DNA of 64,000 nucleotides from Pedobacter sp. AK013 (lineage in GTDB: Bacteria; Bacteroidota; Bacteroidia; Sphingobacteriales; Sphingobacteriaceae): positions 82,064-146,063 of the forward strand of contig NZ_JACHCQ010000011.1 in the NCBI RefSeq assembly GCF_014205835.1, written 5' to 3'. The notes below the pieces were generated by a model that was not told the DNA's origin, made no database searches, and saw only the letters and a program-made list of their open reading frames with translations. Position 1 is the stretch's first letter, and each line of letters begins with the position of its first letter. Of this stretch, positions 8,786 to 17,886 are shown one piece after another. A program made the translations under genes and the position numbers.

Positions 8786-8811
8786 TTTTATTCAAATAGA
8801 ATATTAGTGCC

Positions 8812-8847
8812 AACGCCATAAACTCAATGTTTATGGCGTTGTTTTTT
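8812..8847 (+). terminator. Rho-independent terminator after fabD
   Basis: Perfect 11-base arms AACGCCATAAA and TTTATGGCGTT with a seven-base loop, followed by G and six T. Confidence 0.9.
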
Positions 8848-8874
8848 ATCAATATTTAATATCTTTATCCGTAG

Positions 8875-11800
8875 ATGAAAATGAGCTTTGGTGTAAAAAT
8901 AAGATTTCTATTGCTTGTTTTGGGCTGCTGCCTCATTGCAACTTCTATTTCGTTAAGCAGATTTACAACCAAAAGTGAGCTTCTGGAGCACGATGCACAA
9001 GAGATTCAACAGAATCTTTTGATCAAAGAAAAGGCGGTAAAAAGCTTTTTGGCCGATAAACAGCAGGTTGCCAAGGCAAAACAGTTTCACCTCAATCCAC
9101 AGAATGCGATAAATTTTATCAATGCCTATCGTAAAAACAACGGCATAAATCTATTAACCTATCAAAACAACCAGCTTAAGTTTTGGAGCACCTATAAAGT
9201 TGGCGAAATAGATCCCACTACAATAAAAGAGGGTAGTTCGGTATTGTTTTTTTATAATGGCTGGTACGAGGTGATTAAAAGTACTCAGGGTAATTTCAGT
9301 TTTATTTTCTTAATCACCATTCAATCTCAATACCCTTTTAAAGAAACAAAGTATTTTAAAAATGATATCGATCCAATTTTATCAACCACCAAAACATTAA
9401 CGTTTGCATCTTTTACCGATAAGGACGTGTATGTAATAAAAAGTTTGGATAATAAGTTTTTATTTGGCCTTAAAGTAAAACCCGGGTACGCAGAAACCCA
9501 TTATTCGGGCACACAATTGTGGCTGTTTGTTGCAGGCATGTTATGCATCTGCATGTTTTTTAATTCGTTAAGTTCGTTTATTGCCAGGCGTGGACATATT
9601 GCCTGGGGTACTTTTTTGCTATTGTTTTTCTTTTTAGCCTTTAGGTTAACAGATTTATATTACGGTTGGTTTAACCACAGGTTTACCTTAGATCTATTTG
9701 ATCCGAGGATATATGCAGATAATTTCCTGATGCCTTCGTTAGGCGATTTTCTGTTAAATGTAATTGCACTAACCTGGTTACTCTTGTTTATGTACAACCA
9801 TAAGGAACAATATAAGTTTCCGGGGTGGATTAAGCGGAGTAAAATAATTGGAATGGTTATTCAGGCAGGCTTAATGGTGTTAATTGGCCGGATTGTTTGG
9901 GATACCGATGATATTTTCTTCGGATTGATTTTTAACTCAAAAATTAATTTCGATATCGTTAATATCCTCAAGCTTAGCGGAACCAGTTGGGTAGGTATTG
10001 TAATTTTATGTTTGGCCTGGTTTCAGATTTACCTGATAACAGCCGTCTCGGCAACAGTAAGCAGTCAATTAAATGTAAGCAATAAAGAGCGGGTCATTAT
10101 TTTTTTAATTGGCTTTGCAGGTGTTTTTATCTACAAGTTGGTGGTAGATTTTAATGCATTTTTTATTGTTTTTGCGCTTGTATTATTTATCGTGGCAAGG
10201 GCTGTTTATTTAAAAGAAAAAAACTTTTCAATCGGCATGTTTGCCATCGTATTTTTTTGTCTGGCTTTTAACACGTCTATTAAGTATACCAAGTATAAAG
10301 ATATTAAAGAAAGAAGTTTGCGCGAGCCTTTGGCCAGAAAAGTGCAATCAGCTGAAGATCCGAATGCCATTATTGCTTTAGGTACTTTGGGCGATGAGAT
10401 TGTTAAAGATAATTTTCTGGCAAACTATTTTAGTCAAAACCGAAAGGGTGGCTATGCGGTGCTCAAAAATCATATTAAAGATTATTTGGATGGCTATTTA
10501 AACCGATACGATTATCAGATCTATCCTTATGATAAATTGGGGGCTGCAATAGAAAATGCTGATACGCCACCGATTGATAAGTATAAAAACCTGGTTGAAG
10601 CTGGCTCTGTTAAAATTGATGGATCTAATTTTTTTTATCAGGTGAACAATACATTTGGTTATCAAGATTACTTTGGGATCATCTCAGTGGTAAATAAAGG
10701 CAGTTTATTGGGTACACTTGTTATCGAACTCCGATCGAAACCTTATAATTATAACAACCGGCTACCCGACCTCTTAGGTGATCAAAAATTAATCAAAGAT
10801 GAAGATTTTAAGGGTTATTCCATTGCTTTGTACAGCAATAATAAATTGCTTAATCAATCTGGAAATTATACATATCCTTTAGATGGAAGCATATTTAAAG
10901 GTAGGAAAGATGATTTTGTTACCCTTAGCGATGATAGTTTGCATTACAGCCATTTGGTTTATAAGCCTTCTGCAAGTAAAATGGTGGTGATAAGTAAAGC
11001 AAAGGTAGATTATGTAGAACGTTTGGCAGCGCTGTCTTTCTTTTTTCTGGTGTTTATCATCTTCTCCTTAGTGCTTTATGGGTTAATATGGTTAATCAAA
11101 AACCTTGATGATGATAAGGTGGGCTGGTTCAGTATCAACAGGTCTTTAATGATCAATGCCAATAAGATTTTGTATAAAACCAGAATCCAGGTTTCTATTG
11201 TATTGGCCGTTGTAGCAACCTTGGTTATTGTGGGCTGGGGAACCTACTATTACATGAACCATGAGTACCGTGAGCAGCAGGATACTATATTAAAAGATAA
11301 AATAAGAAAGGTTCAGCAGAACTTTGAAAAGCAGATTTTCAGTAATGGCATTATTGCAAACGATGAGAATGCAGCAGCAGATTTTAACAATTTTGCCGAT
11401 ATCAATAATGCTGATTTGAATTTATATGACTTGGATGGCAACCTGATCATGACGACCTATCCTAAGCTTTATAATTATAAAATTATTGGCAAGAAAATGG
11501 GGCCAACAGCCTTCTTTTCTCTAAGTGGTTTACACCGATCAGAATTTATCAACCCAGAGGAGAAAATTGGTAATTTAACCTATGCTGCTGCATATGCCCC
11601 AATTAGGAACGCTCAAAATAAAACAATTGCCTATATTGGTTTGCCCAATTACTCTACCGAAGAAGAATATACCGATAAACTGGCGCTTTTTGTAAGTAAC
11701 CTGATTAATCTTTATGCACTGGTATTTGTGGCCATTGGGGTATTGGCTGTATTTTTGGCCAATCAAATTACCAATCCCTTAACTTTTATTCAGGATAGTA

Positions 11801-12606
11801 TTAGTAAAACTAAAATAGGGCAAAAGAATGAGCCTATTGTATGGCGTAGACATGATGAGATCGGCTCTTTAATTAAGGAATATAATCATATGATTGCGGC
11901 CTTAGAAGATAGTGCAATTAAACTGGCCAGATCGGAACGGGAGAGTGCCTGGCGTGAAATGGCCAAACAGGTTGCTCACGAAATTAAGAATCCACTAACG
12001 CCTTTAAAGCTAGGTGTTCAGTTGTTGGAGAAATCGTGGAAAGAGAAAGATCCTAATTTCGAACTGAAGTTTAATAAGTTTAGCAAATCATTTATAGAAC
12101 AGATTGATAGCCTTTCGAAAATTGCTTCTGAATTTTCGAATTTTGCCAAAATGCCCGATACCAACCTGGAGCGACTTTCTTTACTTCCGATTATTGAGCA
12201 GGCAAGAGAGGTATTTAAAAGCACCGAAAACGTTACCATTGATGTGTTAAACAAGAGCGAGAAGGATATCGAAATCATGGCAGACCACGATCAGCTTTTA
12301 AGAACGTTTAATAACCTGCTTAAAAACGCGATAGAAGCTATAGATGAGGAAACTTTATGCTGCATTACCATTATTGTATATGTAGATGCGAAAAATGCAT
12401 ATATAGAAATAAAGGATAATGGAAAAGGCATACCGCCAACCCTGCAGGATAAAATATTTGTACCGAACTTTACTACAAAAACATCGGGCACTGGTTTAGG
12501 TTTAGCCTTTGTTAAGCAGGCTGTAGAAAATGCTGGCGGTTCAGTTAAATTTACCTCAATAAGCGGGTTAGGAACAACGTTCTATCTGAACTTTCCTTTA
12601 GTTTAA
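8875..12606 (+). CDS. Very large multi-pass sensor histidine kinase, NtrY-like
   Basis: A 1243-residue membrane kinase. An N-terminal membrane helix (about 8-28) and a first extracytoplasmic region lead to a cluster of hydrophobic helices between about 210 and 470. A second soluble sensor part (about 475-720), a helix near 725-745 and another near 765-785 follow. A third sensor segment ends at a helix near 945-965, and a HAMP-like linker (NQITNPLTFIQDSI) leads to the kinase. The phospho-acceptor is His1035 in MAKQVAHEIKNPLTPLKLGVQ, an NtrY-type H box. The ATP-binding part has NLLKNAIEAI, DNGKGIP and GTGLGLAFVKQAV. No response regulator is adjacent, so its partner lies elsewhere. The membrane boundaries are estimates. 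Confidence 0.88.
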   Translation: MKMSFGVKIRFLLLVLGCCLIATSISLSRFTTKSELLEHDAQEIQQNLLIKEKAVKSFLADKQQVAKAKQFHLNPQNAINFINAYRKNNGINLLTYQNNQLKFWSTYKVGEIDPTTIKEGSSVLFFYNGWYEVIKSTQGNFSFIFLITIQSQYPFKETKYFKNDIDPILSTTKTLTFASFTDKDVYVIKSLDNKFLFGLKVKPGYAETHYSGTQLWLFVAGMLCICMFFNSLSSFIARRGHIAWGTFLLLFFFLAFRLTDLYYGWFNHRFTLDLFDPRIYADNFLMPSLGDFLLNVIALTWLLLFMYNHKEQYKFPGWIKRSKIIGMVIQAGLMVLIGRIVWDTDDIFFGLIFNSKINFDIVNILKLSGTSWVGIVILCLAWFQIYLITAVSATVSSQLNVSNKERVIIFLIGFAGVFIYKLVVDFNAFFIVFALVLFIVARAVYLKEKNFSIGMFAIVFFCLAFNTSIKYTKYKDIKERSLREPLARKVQSAEDPNAIIALGTLGDEIVKDNFLANYFSQNRKGGYAVLKNHIKDYLDGYLNRYDYQIYPYDKLGAAIENADTPPIDKYKNLVEAGSVKIDGSNFFYQVNNTFGYQDYFGIISVVNKGSLLGTLVIELRSKPYNYNNRLPDLLGDQKLIKDEDFKGYSIALYSNNKLLNQSGNYTYPLDGSIFKGRKDDFVTLSDDSLHYSHLVYKPSASKMVVISKAKVDYVERLAALSFFFLVFIIFSLVLYGLIWLIKNLDDDKVGWFSINRSLMINANKILYKTRIQVSIVLAVVATLVIVGWGTYYYMNHEYREQQDTILKDKIRKVQQNFEKQIFSNGIIANDENAAADFNNFADINNADLNLYDLDGNLIMTTYPKLYNYKIIGKKMGPTAFFSLSGLHRSEFINPEEKIGNLTYAAAYAPIRNAQNKTIAYIGLPNYSTEEEYTDKLALFVSNLINLYALVFVAIGVLAVFLANQITNPLTFIQDSISKTKIGQKNEPIVWRRHDEIGSLIKEYNHMIAALEDSAIKLARSERESAWREMAKQVAHEIKNPLTPLKLGVQLLEKSWKEKDPNFELKFNKFSKSFIEQIDSLSKIASEFSNFAKMPDTNLERLSLLPIIEQAREVFKSTENVTIDVLNKSEKDIEIMADHDQLLRTFNNLLKNAIEAIDEETLCCITIIVYVDAKNAYIEIKDNGKGIPPTLQDKIFVPNFTTKTSGTGLGLAFVKQAVENAGGSVKFTSISGLGTTFYLNFPLV

Positions 12607-12642
12607 ATGAAAAATAAGGTAGATTGGTTAATCGGACAGGGG

Positions 12643-13545
12643 TTATCTCAGCTCCACTTGCGCCTTGCCCATGGTATTACCATCAGCATATAAAATTACG
12701 GTATATATGCCTTTTATAAATGGTTTAGGGTTTGTCCAGTCGATAACATAGGTGCTGTCATCGTTATTGTAGTCAATAAAAATAGAATGACTGAATTGCA
12801 TATCCTGTCCATCTGCTTCGAAATGGTTCCCTTCGTCTGCTAGCAGGTTTCCTGCCGGATCAAATACCCGAAGGTAAATGTTATGATGTCCTTTTTCAGC
12901 TAACTGGTTCGGCACAACGTTAAAACGCACACTTAACTTTTCGGCCGTAGATGATTTGCTCACTTCTACTTTTTTGCCGTTAGATTTTGTTCTGAAAGCA
13001 ATAATTTCGGCCGATTGAAGCTTTAATGCGGCGGCTGTTTTCACTTTCGCATTTAAATTAGAGTTTTCGTTCTCCAGGTTCGATGCCTTATTACTGATGT
13101 TTCTTAGTGAGTTTTGTAAACTATCGCGACTATTTTTTAGAAAAATATTGTCTTTTTGCAGCTGAATAATCTGATCATTGTAATTTTTTACAAATGTTTT
13201 CAGGTCATTAATTTGTGCATTGGCTTTGTCGAGTTCGCCCTGGGTAATCTGGTTTTTTTCTAAAGCAGTTTTAAGTTCTTCAATTTTTACCCGCGCAAGC
13301 TTCTGTTCTTCAACAAGTTTCTCGTTTAAATCCAGGTTCAATGCATTAACCTTATCCAGCTCAACCTCGATTTTTTCTACCTCCAGCCGTAGTTTATCCT
13401 TCTCTGCACTAACGGTAACAAATCTTTCGCTTTGTTGTCGGTCTTTAAAAAACAAGTAAGCATTTGTGCCAATTAAAGCAGCAATAACGATGACCAGGAA
13501 GTAAATTTTGTTTCTATCACCCTTATTAATCTTTTGTGGTTCCAT
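12643..13545 (-). CDS. Membrane-anchored coiled-coil protein of unknown function
   Basis: A 300-residue protein I cannot assign to a named family. A short basic cytoplasmic start (MEPQKINKGDRNK) is followed by one membrane helix (about residues 14-33), then a long coiled coil (about 40-170) rich in Lys, Glu, Leu and Asn. A C-terminal beta-rich domain (about 180-300) follows, with phrases such as VSVRFNVVPNQ-type strands, YLRVFDPAGNLLADEG and GIYTVILYADG. The layout suggests an extracytoplasmic rod ending in an Ig-like or similar domain. It converges with the NtrY-like kinase, 36 bases away, and is divergent from the GH10-like gene. Confidence 0.8.
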   Translation of the reverse strand: MEPQKINKGDRNKIYFLVIVIAALIGTNAYLFFKDRQQSERFVTVSAEKDKLRLEVEKIEVELDKVNALNLDLNEKLVEEQKLARVKIEELKTALEKNQITQGELDKANAQINDLKTFVKNYNDQIIQLQKDNIFLKNSRDSLQNSLRNISNKASNLENENSNLNAKVKTAAALKLQSAEIIAFRTKSNGKKVEVSKSSTAEKLSVRFNVVPNQLAEKGHHNIYLRVFDPAGNLLADEGNHFEADGQDMQFSHSIFIDYNNDDSTYVIDWTNPKPFIKGIYTVILYADGNTMGKAQVELR

Positions 13546-13641
13546 TTTTAATAACGCTGTATCTTCTGTAAATTAATATACTTTTGTTCTCCATAGGTAA
13601 ATGGGGGTACACAATTAATTTTAGCAGGGCGCAAATTAAAA

Positions 13642-13673
13642 TTTTTTAAAAACTTATAAGAGTTTTTAAAAAA
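13642..13673. promoter_or_regulatory. Perfect 13-base inverted repeat upstream of the GH10-like gene
   Basis: TTTTTTAAAAACT and AGTTTTTAAAAAA flank a six-base spacer, 79 bases before the hydrolase start. It could be an operator or a terminator-like hairpin for the divergent side. An AATCGTTT, a weak LacI-type half-palindrome, directly follows it. Confidence 0.4.
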
Positions 13674-13751
13674 AATCGTTTAATTGCTAATGTTCATTTG
13701 TATTCAAATCAACACAAACACACAACCTGAATAAAAAATAAGACAGAAATA

Positions 13752-15296
13752 ATGCTTAAAAACTTCCTATACGCACTTTTATCTTTAACTGTAATACCTT
13801 ATATATTAAATGCACAACCATTATCAAAAATTGCACCAAAAAGGGAGTTTAGAGGTGTTTGGGTAGCTACTGTAACCAATATAGACTGGCCATCTAAACC
13901 AGGTTTAAGCATTGATCAACAAAAGCAGGAGCTGATTGGCCTTTTAGAAAGGCATAAAAGCCAAGGGATGAATGTTATTATTTTGCAGGTTAGGCCCGCG
14001 GCAGATGCATTCTATGCAAAATCTAGAGAACCATGGAGCCAGTGGTTAATGGGGAAACAGGGTTTGGCACCAGCACCTGGATATGATCCTTTGGCCTTCG
14101 CCGTTAAAGAAGCACATTTCAGGGGAATGGAGCTTCATGCCTGGTTTAATCCTTATAGAGCCAGTATGAGCAGCACTGCTGTATTGAGCGAAAACCATGC
14201 TTATCGTAAACATCCCGATTGGTTTTTTACCTATGGAGGCAAAAAACAGTTTGATCCGGGTATCCCAGATGTGAGGGAATATATTGTTCAGGTAATTTTA
14301 GACGTGGTAAAGGGCTATGATATTGATGGTATTCATTTCGATGATTATTTTTACCCTTATAAAGTAGAGGGGCAAACGATTAATGATGGTAACACTTTTT
14401 ACAAATACCCTAATAATTTTTCGGACATAAAAGATTGGAGGCGTAACAACGTCGATCTGCTCATCAAACAGCTTGACGATAGTATCCATCATTATAAGAA
14501 ATGGGTGAAGTTTGGTATTAGTCCTTTTGGTATCTGGAAAAATAAAAATGAAGATCCAGAAGGCTCTGCTACCAGTGGCCTATCCAACTACGCAGAATTA
14601 TTTGCCGATAGCCGTAAGTGGGTTAAAGAGGGCTGGGTAGATTACATTAATCCTCAAATTTATTTTACGTTTACCAGGAGAGTAGCACCTTATGGTGTTT
14701 TAGTTGATTGGTGGAGCAATAATACCTTCGGTAGGCATGTTTATATTGGGCAGGGTGCCTATCTGGTAAACTCGAGAGCAGAAGCAGCCTGGAAAAACCT
14801 AAGCGAAATACCCAAGCAGATTAGATACCTTAGAGATAACAACCGGATTCAGGGTAGCGTGTTTTTTAGTTCTAAATCATTAAGCACGGTTGCTAAGGCG
14901 GTTGGCGATTCGCTAAAGAACGATCTTTATAAATATCCTGCTTTGCCACCGCAAATGCCATGGCTGGATGAGGTACCACCAAACGAGCCTCAAGCATTAA
15001 CCGCTGATGCACTAAAAGATGGTGTACATTTAAAATGGCAACTTCCACTAAAGGCAAAAGATGGAGAAACGGCTTCGGGATTTGTAGTTTACCGATTTAA
15101 TGAAGGAGAGAAGATTTCGATACTCGATCCTAAGAACATTATTAAAATAAGCTTTGAAGATTATGTTTCCTATATTGATACCAGTGTAGAAAGTGGAAAG
15201 CGGTACAGCTACCTCGTAACAGCGTTAGATCGATTAAAAAATGAAAGTGAGCCTAGTGGGCCTGTTGGTATTGAAGTCCCTTTAGCAAAGGAGTAA
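13752..15296 (+). CDS. Secreted family 10-like glycosyl hydrolase (GHL10/YngK type)
   Basis: A 514-residue secreted hydrolase of the GHL10 (YngK-like, formerly DUF187) family. A signal peptide ends near ILNAQ (residues 1-21). The barrel domain (about 30-385) starts EFRGVWVATVTNIDWPSKPG and has the conserved RPAADAFYAKSREPWSQWL, LHAWFNPYRA, DIDGIHFDDYFYPY and FGISPFGIW. The Asp/Glu-rich strand ends are candidate catalytic positions. A C-terminal fibronectin type III-like domain (about 415-510) follows. Family members are linked to peptidoglycan or other aminoglycans, but the substrate is uncertain. The amino-sugar genes on the other side of the LacI regulator support an aminoglycan role by context. 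Confidence 0.85.
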   Translation: MLKNFLYALLSLTVIPYILNAQPLSKIAPKREFRGVWVATVTNIDWPSKPGLSIDQQKQELIGLLERHKSQGMNVIILQVRPAADAFYAKSREPWSQWLMGKQGLAPAPGYDPLAFAVKEAHFRGMELHAWFNPYRASMSSTAVLSENHAYRKHPDWFFTYGGKKQFDPGIPDVREYIVQVILDVVKGYDIDGIHFDDYFYPYKVEGQTINDGNTFYKYPNNFSDIKDWRRNNVDLLIKQLDDSIHHYKKWVKFGISPFGIWKNKNEDPEGSATSGLSNYAELFADSRKWVKEGWVDYINPQIYFTFTRRVAPYGVLVDWWSNNTFGRHVYIGQGAYLVNSRAEAAWKNLSEIPKQIRYLRDNNRIQGSVFFSSKSLSTVAKAVGDSLKNDLYKYPALPPQMPWLDEVPPNEPQALTADALKDGVHLKWQLPLKAKDGETASGFVVYRFNEGEKISILDPKNIIKISFEDYVSYIDTSVESGKRYSYLVTALDRLKNESEPSGPVGIEVPLAKE

Positions 15297-15305
15297 TAGG
15301 TTTTT

Positions 15306-16325
15306 TTAACTCTTTTTATTGGTCGATTCTCTTTCTACAACAGCTGGGTCAAGCACAATATGCTCCATATTTGCGTATGGGTTTTCCTGATTAATCATTT
15401 TCAGAAACATTTTAGCACATTCTTGGCCCATTTGTGATGCATGCTGATCAATTGTTGATAGGTTAGGTGTGATGTAAGCTGAGAATGCTTCATTGGCAAA
15501 GCCAATTACACCAATTTCGGGAGGTGTTTCATCAATCTCTTTTAACTTTTTAATTACACCCAGCGCGGTAAAATCATCACCAGCAATAATAGCATCGGGT
15601 TTATTTTTGCTACGCATTAACTTACCTGCACCAAATCGGCCGTCTTTAATAGATAAACCTCCAAAAATAATATGCTCTTCTATTAGCGGAAGGTTATGGT
15701 CTGCTAAAGCTGCCTTGTACCCTTCTAAGCGATCATTAAATATTTTAATCTGGTGAACAGTGGTTACAAATGCAATTTTTTGATAGCCCTGGTCGATCAA
15801 ATGTTTCGTAGCAATATATCCTGCCTTAAAATCATCGAGTGTAATGGTAGGGACTTTTAAATCTGTATTTACACGGTCGAATAATATAAGGGGCTTATTT
15901 TGCTTAATAATTTCGTCAAAGTGCGAAACATCTTCTGTTTCTAATGACATTGAAGCCATAATGCCATCTACCTGTGCTTCTAGTAGCGTTCTTACGCCGT
16001 TTATTTCATTTTCAACAGATTCGTTAGATTGATAAATAATAACACGGTAGCCGCTATCCTTCAGGCCATCTTCTATACAATGGATAATAGATGCAAAGAA
16101 ATGTGCCTGTACACTTGGCACAATTACACCAATGATATGGGTTTTGCCAGATTTTAATGCAGATGCGAGTTTATTTGGGCTATAATTTAATTTTTTAGCC
16201 ATTTCTACAACGGCCTTTCTCGTAGTATCGCTTATTGCGGGGAAGCCACTAAGTGCCCTCGAAACAGTTGATACTGTAATGTTTAGCGCTTTCGCTATAT
16301 CGTATATGGTGGTTTTCTTTTTCAA
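15306..16325 (-). CDS. LacI-family transcriptional regulator with a UUG start
   Basis: A 339-residue regulator. The helix-turn-helix (about 4-50) reads TIYDIAKALNITVSTVSRALSG, with the hinge helix NKLASALKSGKT. A periplasmic-binding-like sugar domain follows (about 60-335) with IGVIVPSVQAHFF and GVIGFANEAFSAYITPNLSTI. The only start that keeps the HTH is TTG at 16325; an in-frame TAA lies directly before it and the next Met is inside the HTH region. It follows the NagX-like gene by 36 bases on the same strand, so it is probably co-transcribed and may sense a sugar from this locus. LacI-type palindromes at 19932 and 49669 are candidate targets. Confidence 0.92.
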   Translation of the reverse strand: MKKKTTIYDIAKALNITVSTVSRALSGFPAISDTTRKAVVEMAKKLNYSPNKLASALKSGKTHIIGVIVPSVQAHFFASIIHCIEDGLKDSGYRVIIYQSNESVENEINGVRTLLEAQVDGIMASMSLETEDVSHFDEIIKQNKPLILFDRVNTDLKVPTITLDDFKAGYIATKHLIDQGYQKIAFVTTVHQIKIFNDRLEGYKAALADHNLPLIEEHIIFGGLSIKDGRFGAGKLMRSKNKPDAIIAGDDFTALGVIKKLKEIDETPPEIGVIGFANEAFSAYITPNLSTIDQHASQMGQECAKMFLKMINQENPYANMEHIVLDPAVVERESTNKKS

Positions 16326-16361
16326 TTAGGGATGCAATCGTTCAATTATAGCATAAATTTA

Positions 16362-17522
16362 TTAAACCTTAATAATAATGTTCTTTTTATACATAAAATA
16401 TAATAACACATAGAAACCGAGCACATAGGTTATTGCCCAAACCAGTGAGGCATTTATAGGGCTAAAAAACGGAGCATAACAAGTTTCATAAAACCGGACC
16501 AGTAATCCTGTTTTGGTACCATTAGGTTTAGTAATCTGGATCAGGTTTAATACTCTGGGCATTAAGCCCGCTAAAAAAAAGACTGTAATGGCATTTACAC
16601 CATAAACAACAAAAGGAGTGGTAAATTTTTTATAACCCTGAACATCAATGATCCAGTAACAAAGGGCCAATCCGATAGAGGCTAAGCCACCGGCATACAA
16701 CACATAAGAGCTTGTCCATAGCGATTTGTTAATCGGGAATTGTAAATCCCAAAGTAAACCTAAAATAACTGCCGTAATCCCCGTAGTAAATAGCCAGGCA
16801 ACCTTGGTTGGATTGTCTACATCTTTCCTGCGCATCCAAACCCCGACCAGGATACCAAATAAACAGGTACCTATTGCGGGTAATGTGCTCAAAATGCCCT
16901 CTGGATCCCAGGTTTTTGATGAAGCCCAGGTGTGTGCCTCTGTTAAAATTCCACGATCAATCCAGGCTGCTAAATTGGTTTCTTTTTCCAGATTGGGATA
17001 GCCAACTCCCGGAACAGGGATAAAGGTCATTAATGCCCAATAAACGGCAAGTATTACTATTAATGTTTTAAATATGGTTTTGTTGGAAACCTTGATAAAA
17101 ATGATGCTGCTAATAATGAAAACAATGCCTATCCTTTGCAAAACGCCTAACAATCTTACAGTTTGAAAGGCCTCCCATATGGATCTGTTATCTATTATGG
17201 CGCTGATAATTTTCCCGAAAATAGCCAGGAAGAAACCCAGTAAATAAAGTATAATGCCACGTTTAACGGCTTTTATAATTGTTTTTTGATGTGTAGACGG
17301 ATCGGCTTTGCTACTGCTCATGGCAAAGGCAATAGATACACCAACAATCCATAGAAAGAACGGGAAAATTAAGTCTGTTGGTGTACAGCCATTCCATTCT
17401 GCATGCTCTAAAGGGGCGTATATGTGCCCCCAGCTACCTGGATTATTCACTAAAATCATCGCAGCTACAGTTAATCCCCTAAAAAAATCAAGAGAAAGTA
17501 ATCGTTGTTTAGGCTCGGTCAT
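16362..17522 (-). CDS. NagX-like membrane acyltransferase (HGSNAT/COG4299 family)
   Basis: A 386-residue integral membrane protein of the family that includes human heparan-alpha-glucosaminide N-acetyltransferase and bacterial NagX. The signature RLLSLDFFRGLTVAAMILVNNPGSW is at the N-terminus, followed by TDLIFPFFLWIVGVSIAFAM and about ten hydrophobic segments. The N-terminal Asp/Arg and the loop with EWNGCTPTD are typical. The frame extends to a TTG at 17546, but the ATG at 17522 gives the expected start. Bacterial NagX is associated with N-acetylglucosamine use. The genes around it (NagB-like, AnmK) agree. Whether it transports or acetylates is unknown. Confidence 0.85.
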   Translation of the reverse strand: MTEPKQRLLSLDFFRGLTVAAMILVNNPGSWGHIYAPLEHAEWNGCTPTDLIFPFFLWIVGVSIAFAMSSSKADPSTHQKTIIKAVKRGIILYLLGFFLAIFGKIISAIIDNRSIWEAFQTVRLLGVLQRIGIVFIISSIIFIKVSNKTIFKTLIVILAVYWALMTFIPVPGVGYPNLEKETNLAAWIDRGILTEAHTWASSKTWDPEGILSTLPAIGTCLFGILVGVWMRRKDVDNPTKVAWLFTTGITAVILGLLWDLQFPINKSLWTSSYVLYAGGLASIGLALCYWIIDVQGYKKFTTPFVVYGVNAITVFFLAGLMPRVLNLIQITKPNGTKTGLLVRFYETCYAPFFSPINASLVWAITYVLGFYVLLYFMYKKNIIIKV

Positions 17523-17835
17523 GGTTAGCTTGTTTGGGTTCAGCAAACTAATTTAGAATATTGTTTTTAGAATGAGAAATAAATAAGAAGTTGAGGAGAT
17601 TATGTGTCATCCTTGAACAACGTGAAGGATCTTTAGCAGATGTAGTTTTTTATAATTCTTATCTAAAGATGCTACACTAAAAGATATTATGTTGTGGCAA
17701 GTCCTTCAATAGGCTCAGGATGACAGCTTTACGCTTGTCGCATAGATGTCCTGAAATTTGAGACTGAACTTGACGGGATGTTGTTAGCTTTTTTAAAGAT
17801 GCTTCGTTGCGCCCAGCATGACAATCTGGGAAGAA
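17523..17835. repeat. Repeat-bearing gap between the NagX-like and NagB-like genes
   Basis: No gene is evident. Degenerate dispersed palindromes of the GTCATCCTGAGC...AAGGATC family are present: TGTCATCCTTGAAC and GAAGGATCTTT near 17602-17632, and CAAGTCCTTCAATAGGCTCAGGATGACAG-like sequence near 17698-17726. Another degenerate part near 17790-17830 reads GATGCTTCGTTGCGCCCAGCATGACA. The family is also seen at 52055-52120. Confidence 0.6.
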
Positions 17836-17871
17836 TAAAAAAATCCTGCTTTGAGTTAACAAAGCAGGATT
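17836..17871 (-). terminator. Rho-independent terminator after the NagB-like gene
   Basis: Read on the minus strand, perfect 12-base arms AATCCTGCTTTG / CAAAGCAGGATT (17860-17871 and 17842-17853) enclose six bases and are followed by a T-rich run. Confidence 0.85.
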
Positions 17872-17886
17872 GGTATTTATTTTAAA

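Noticed and set aside
17677..17862. Open frame on the minus strand between NagX-like and NagB-like genes
   Set aside because: It is made of dispersed palindromic repeat and the terminator; no family resemblance.
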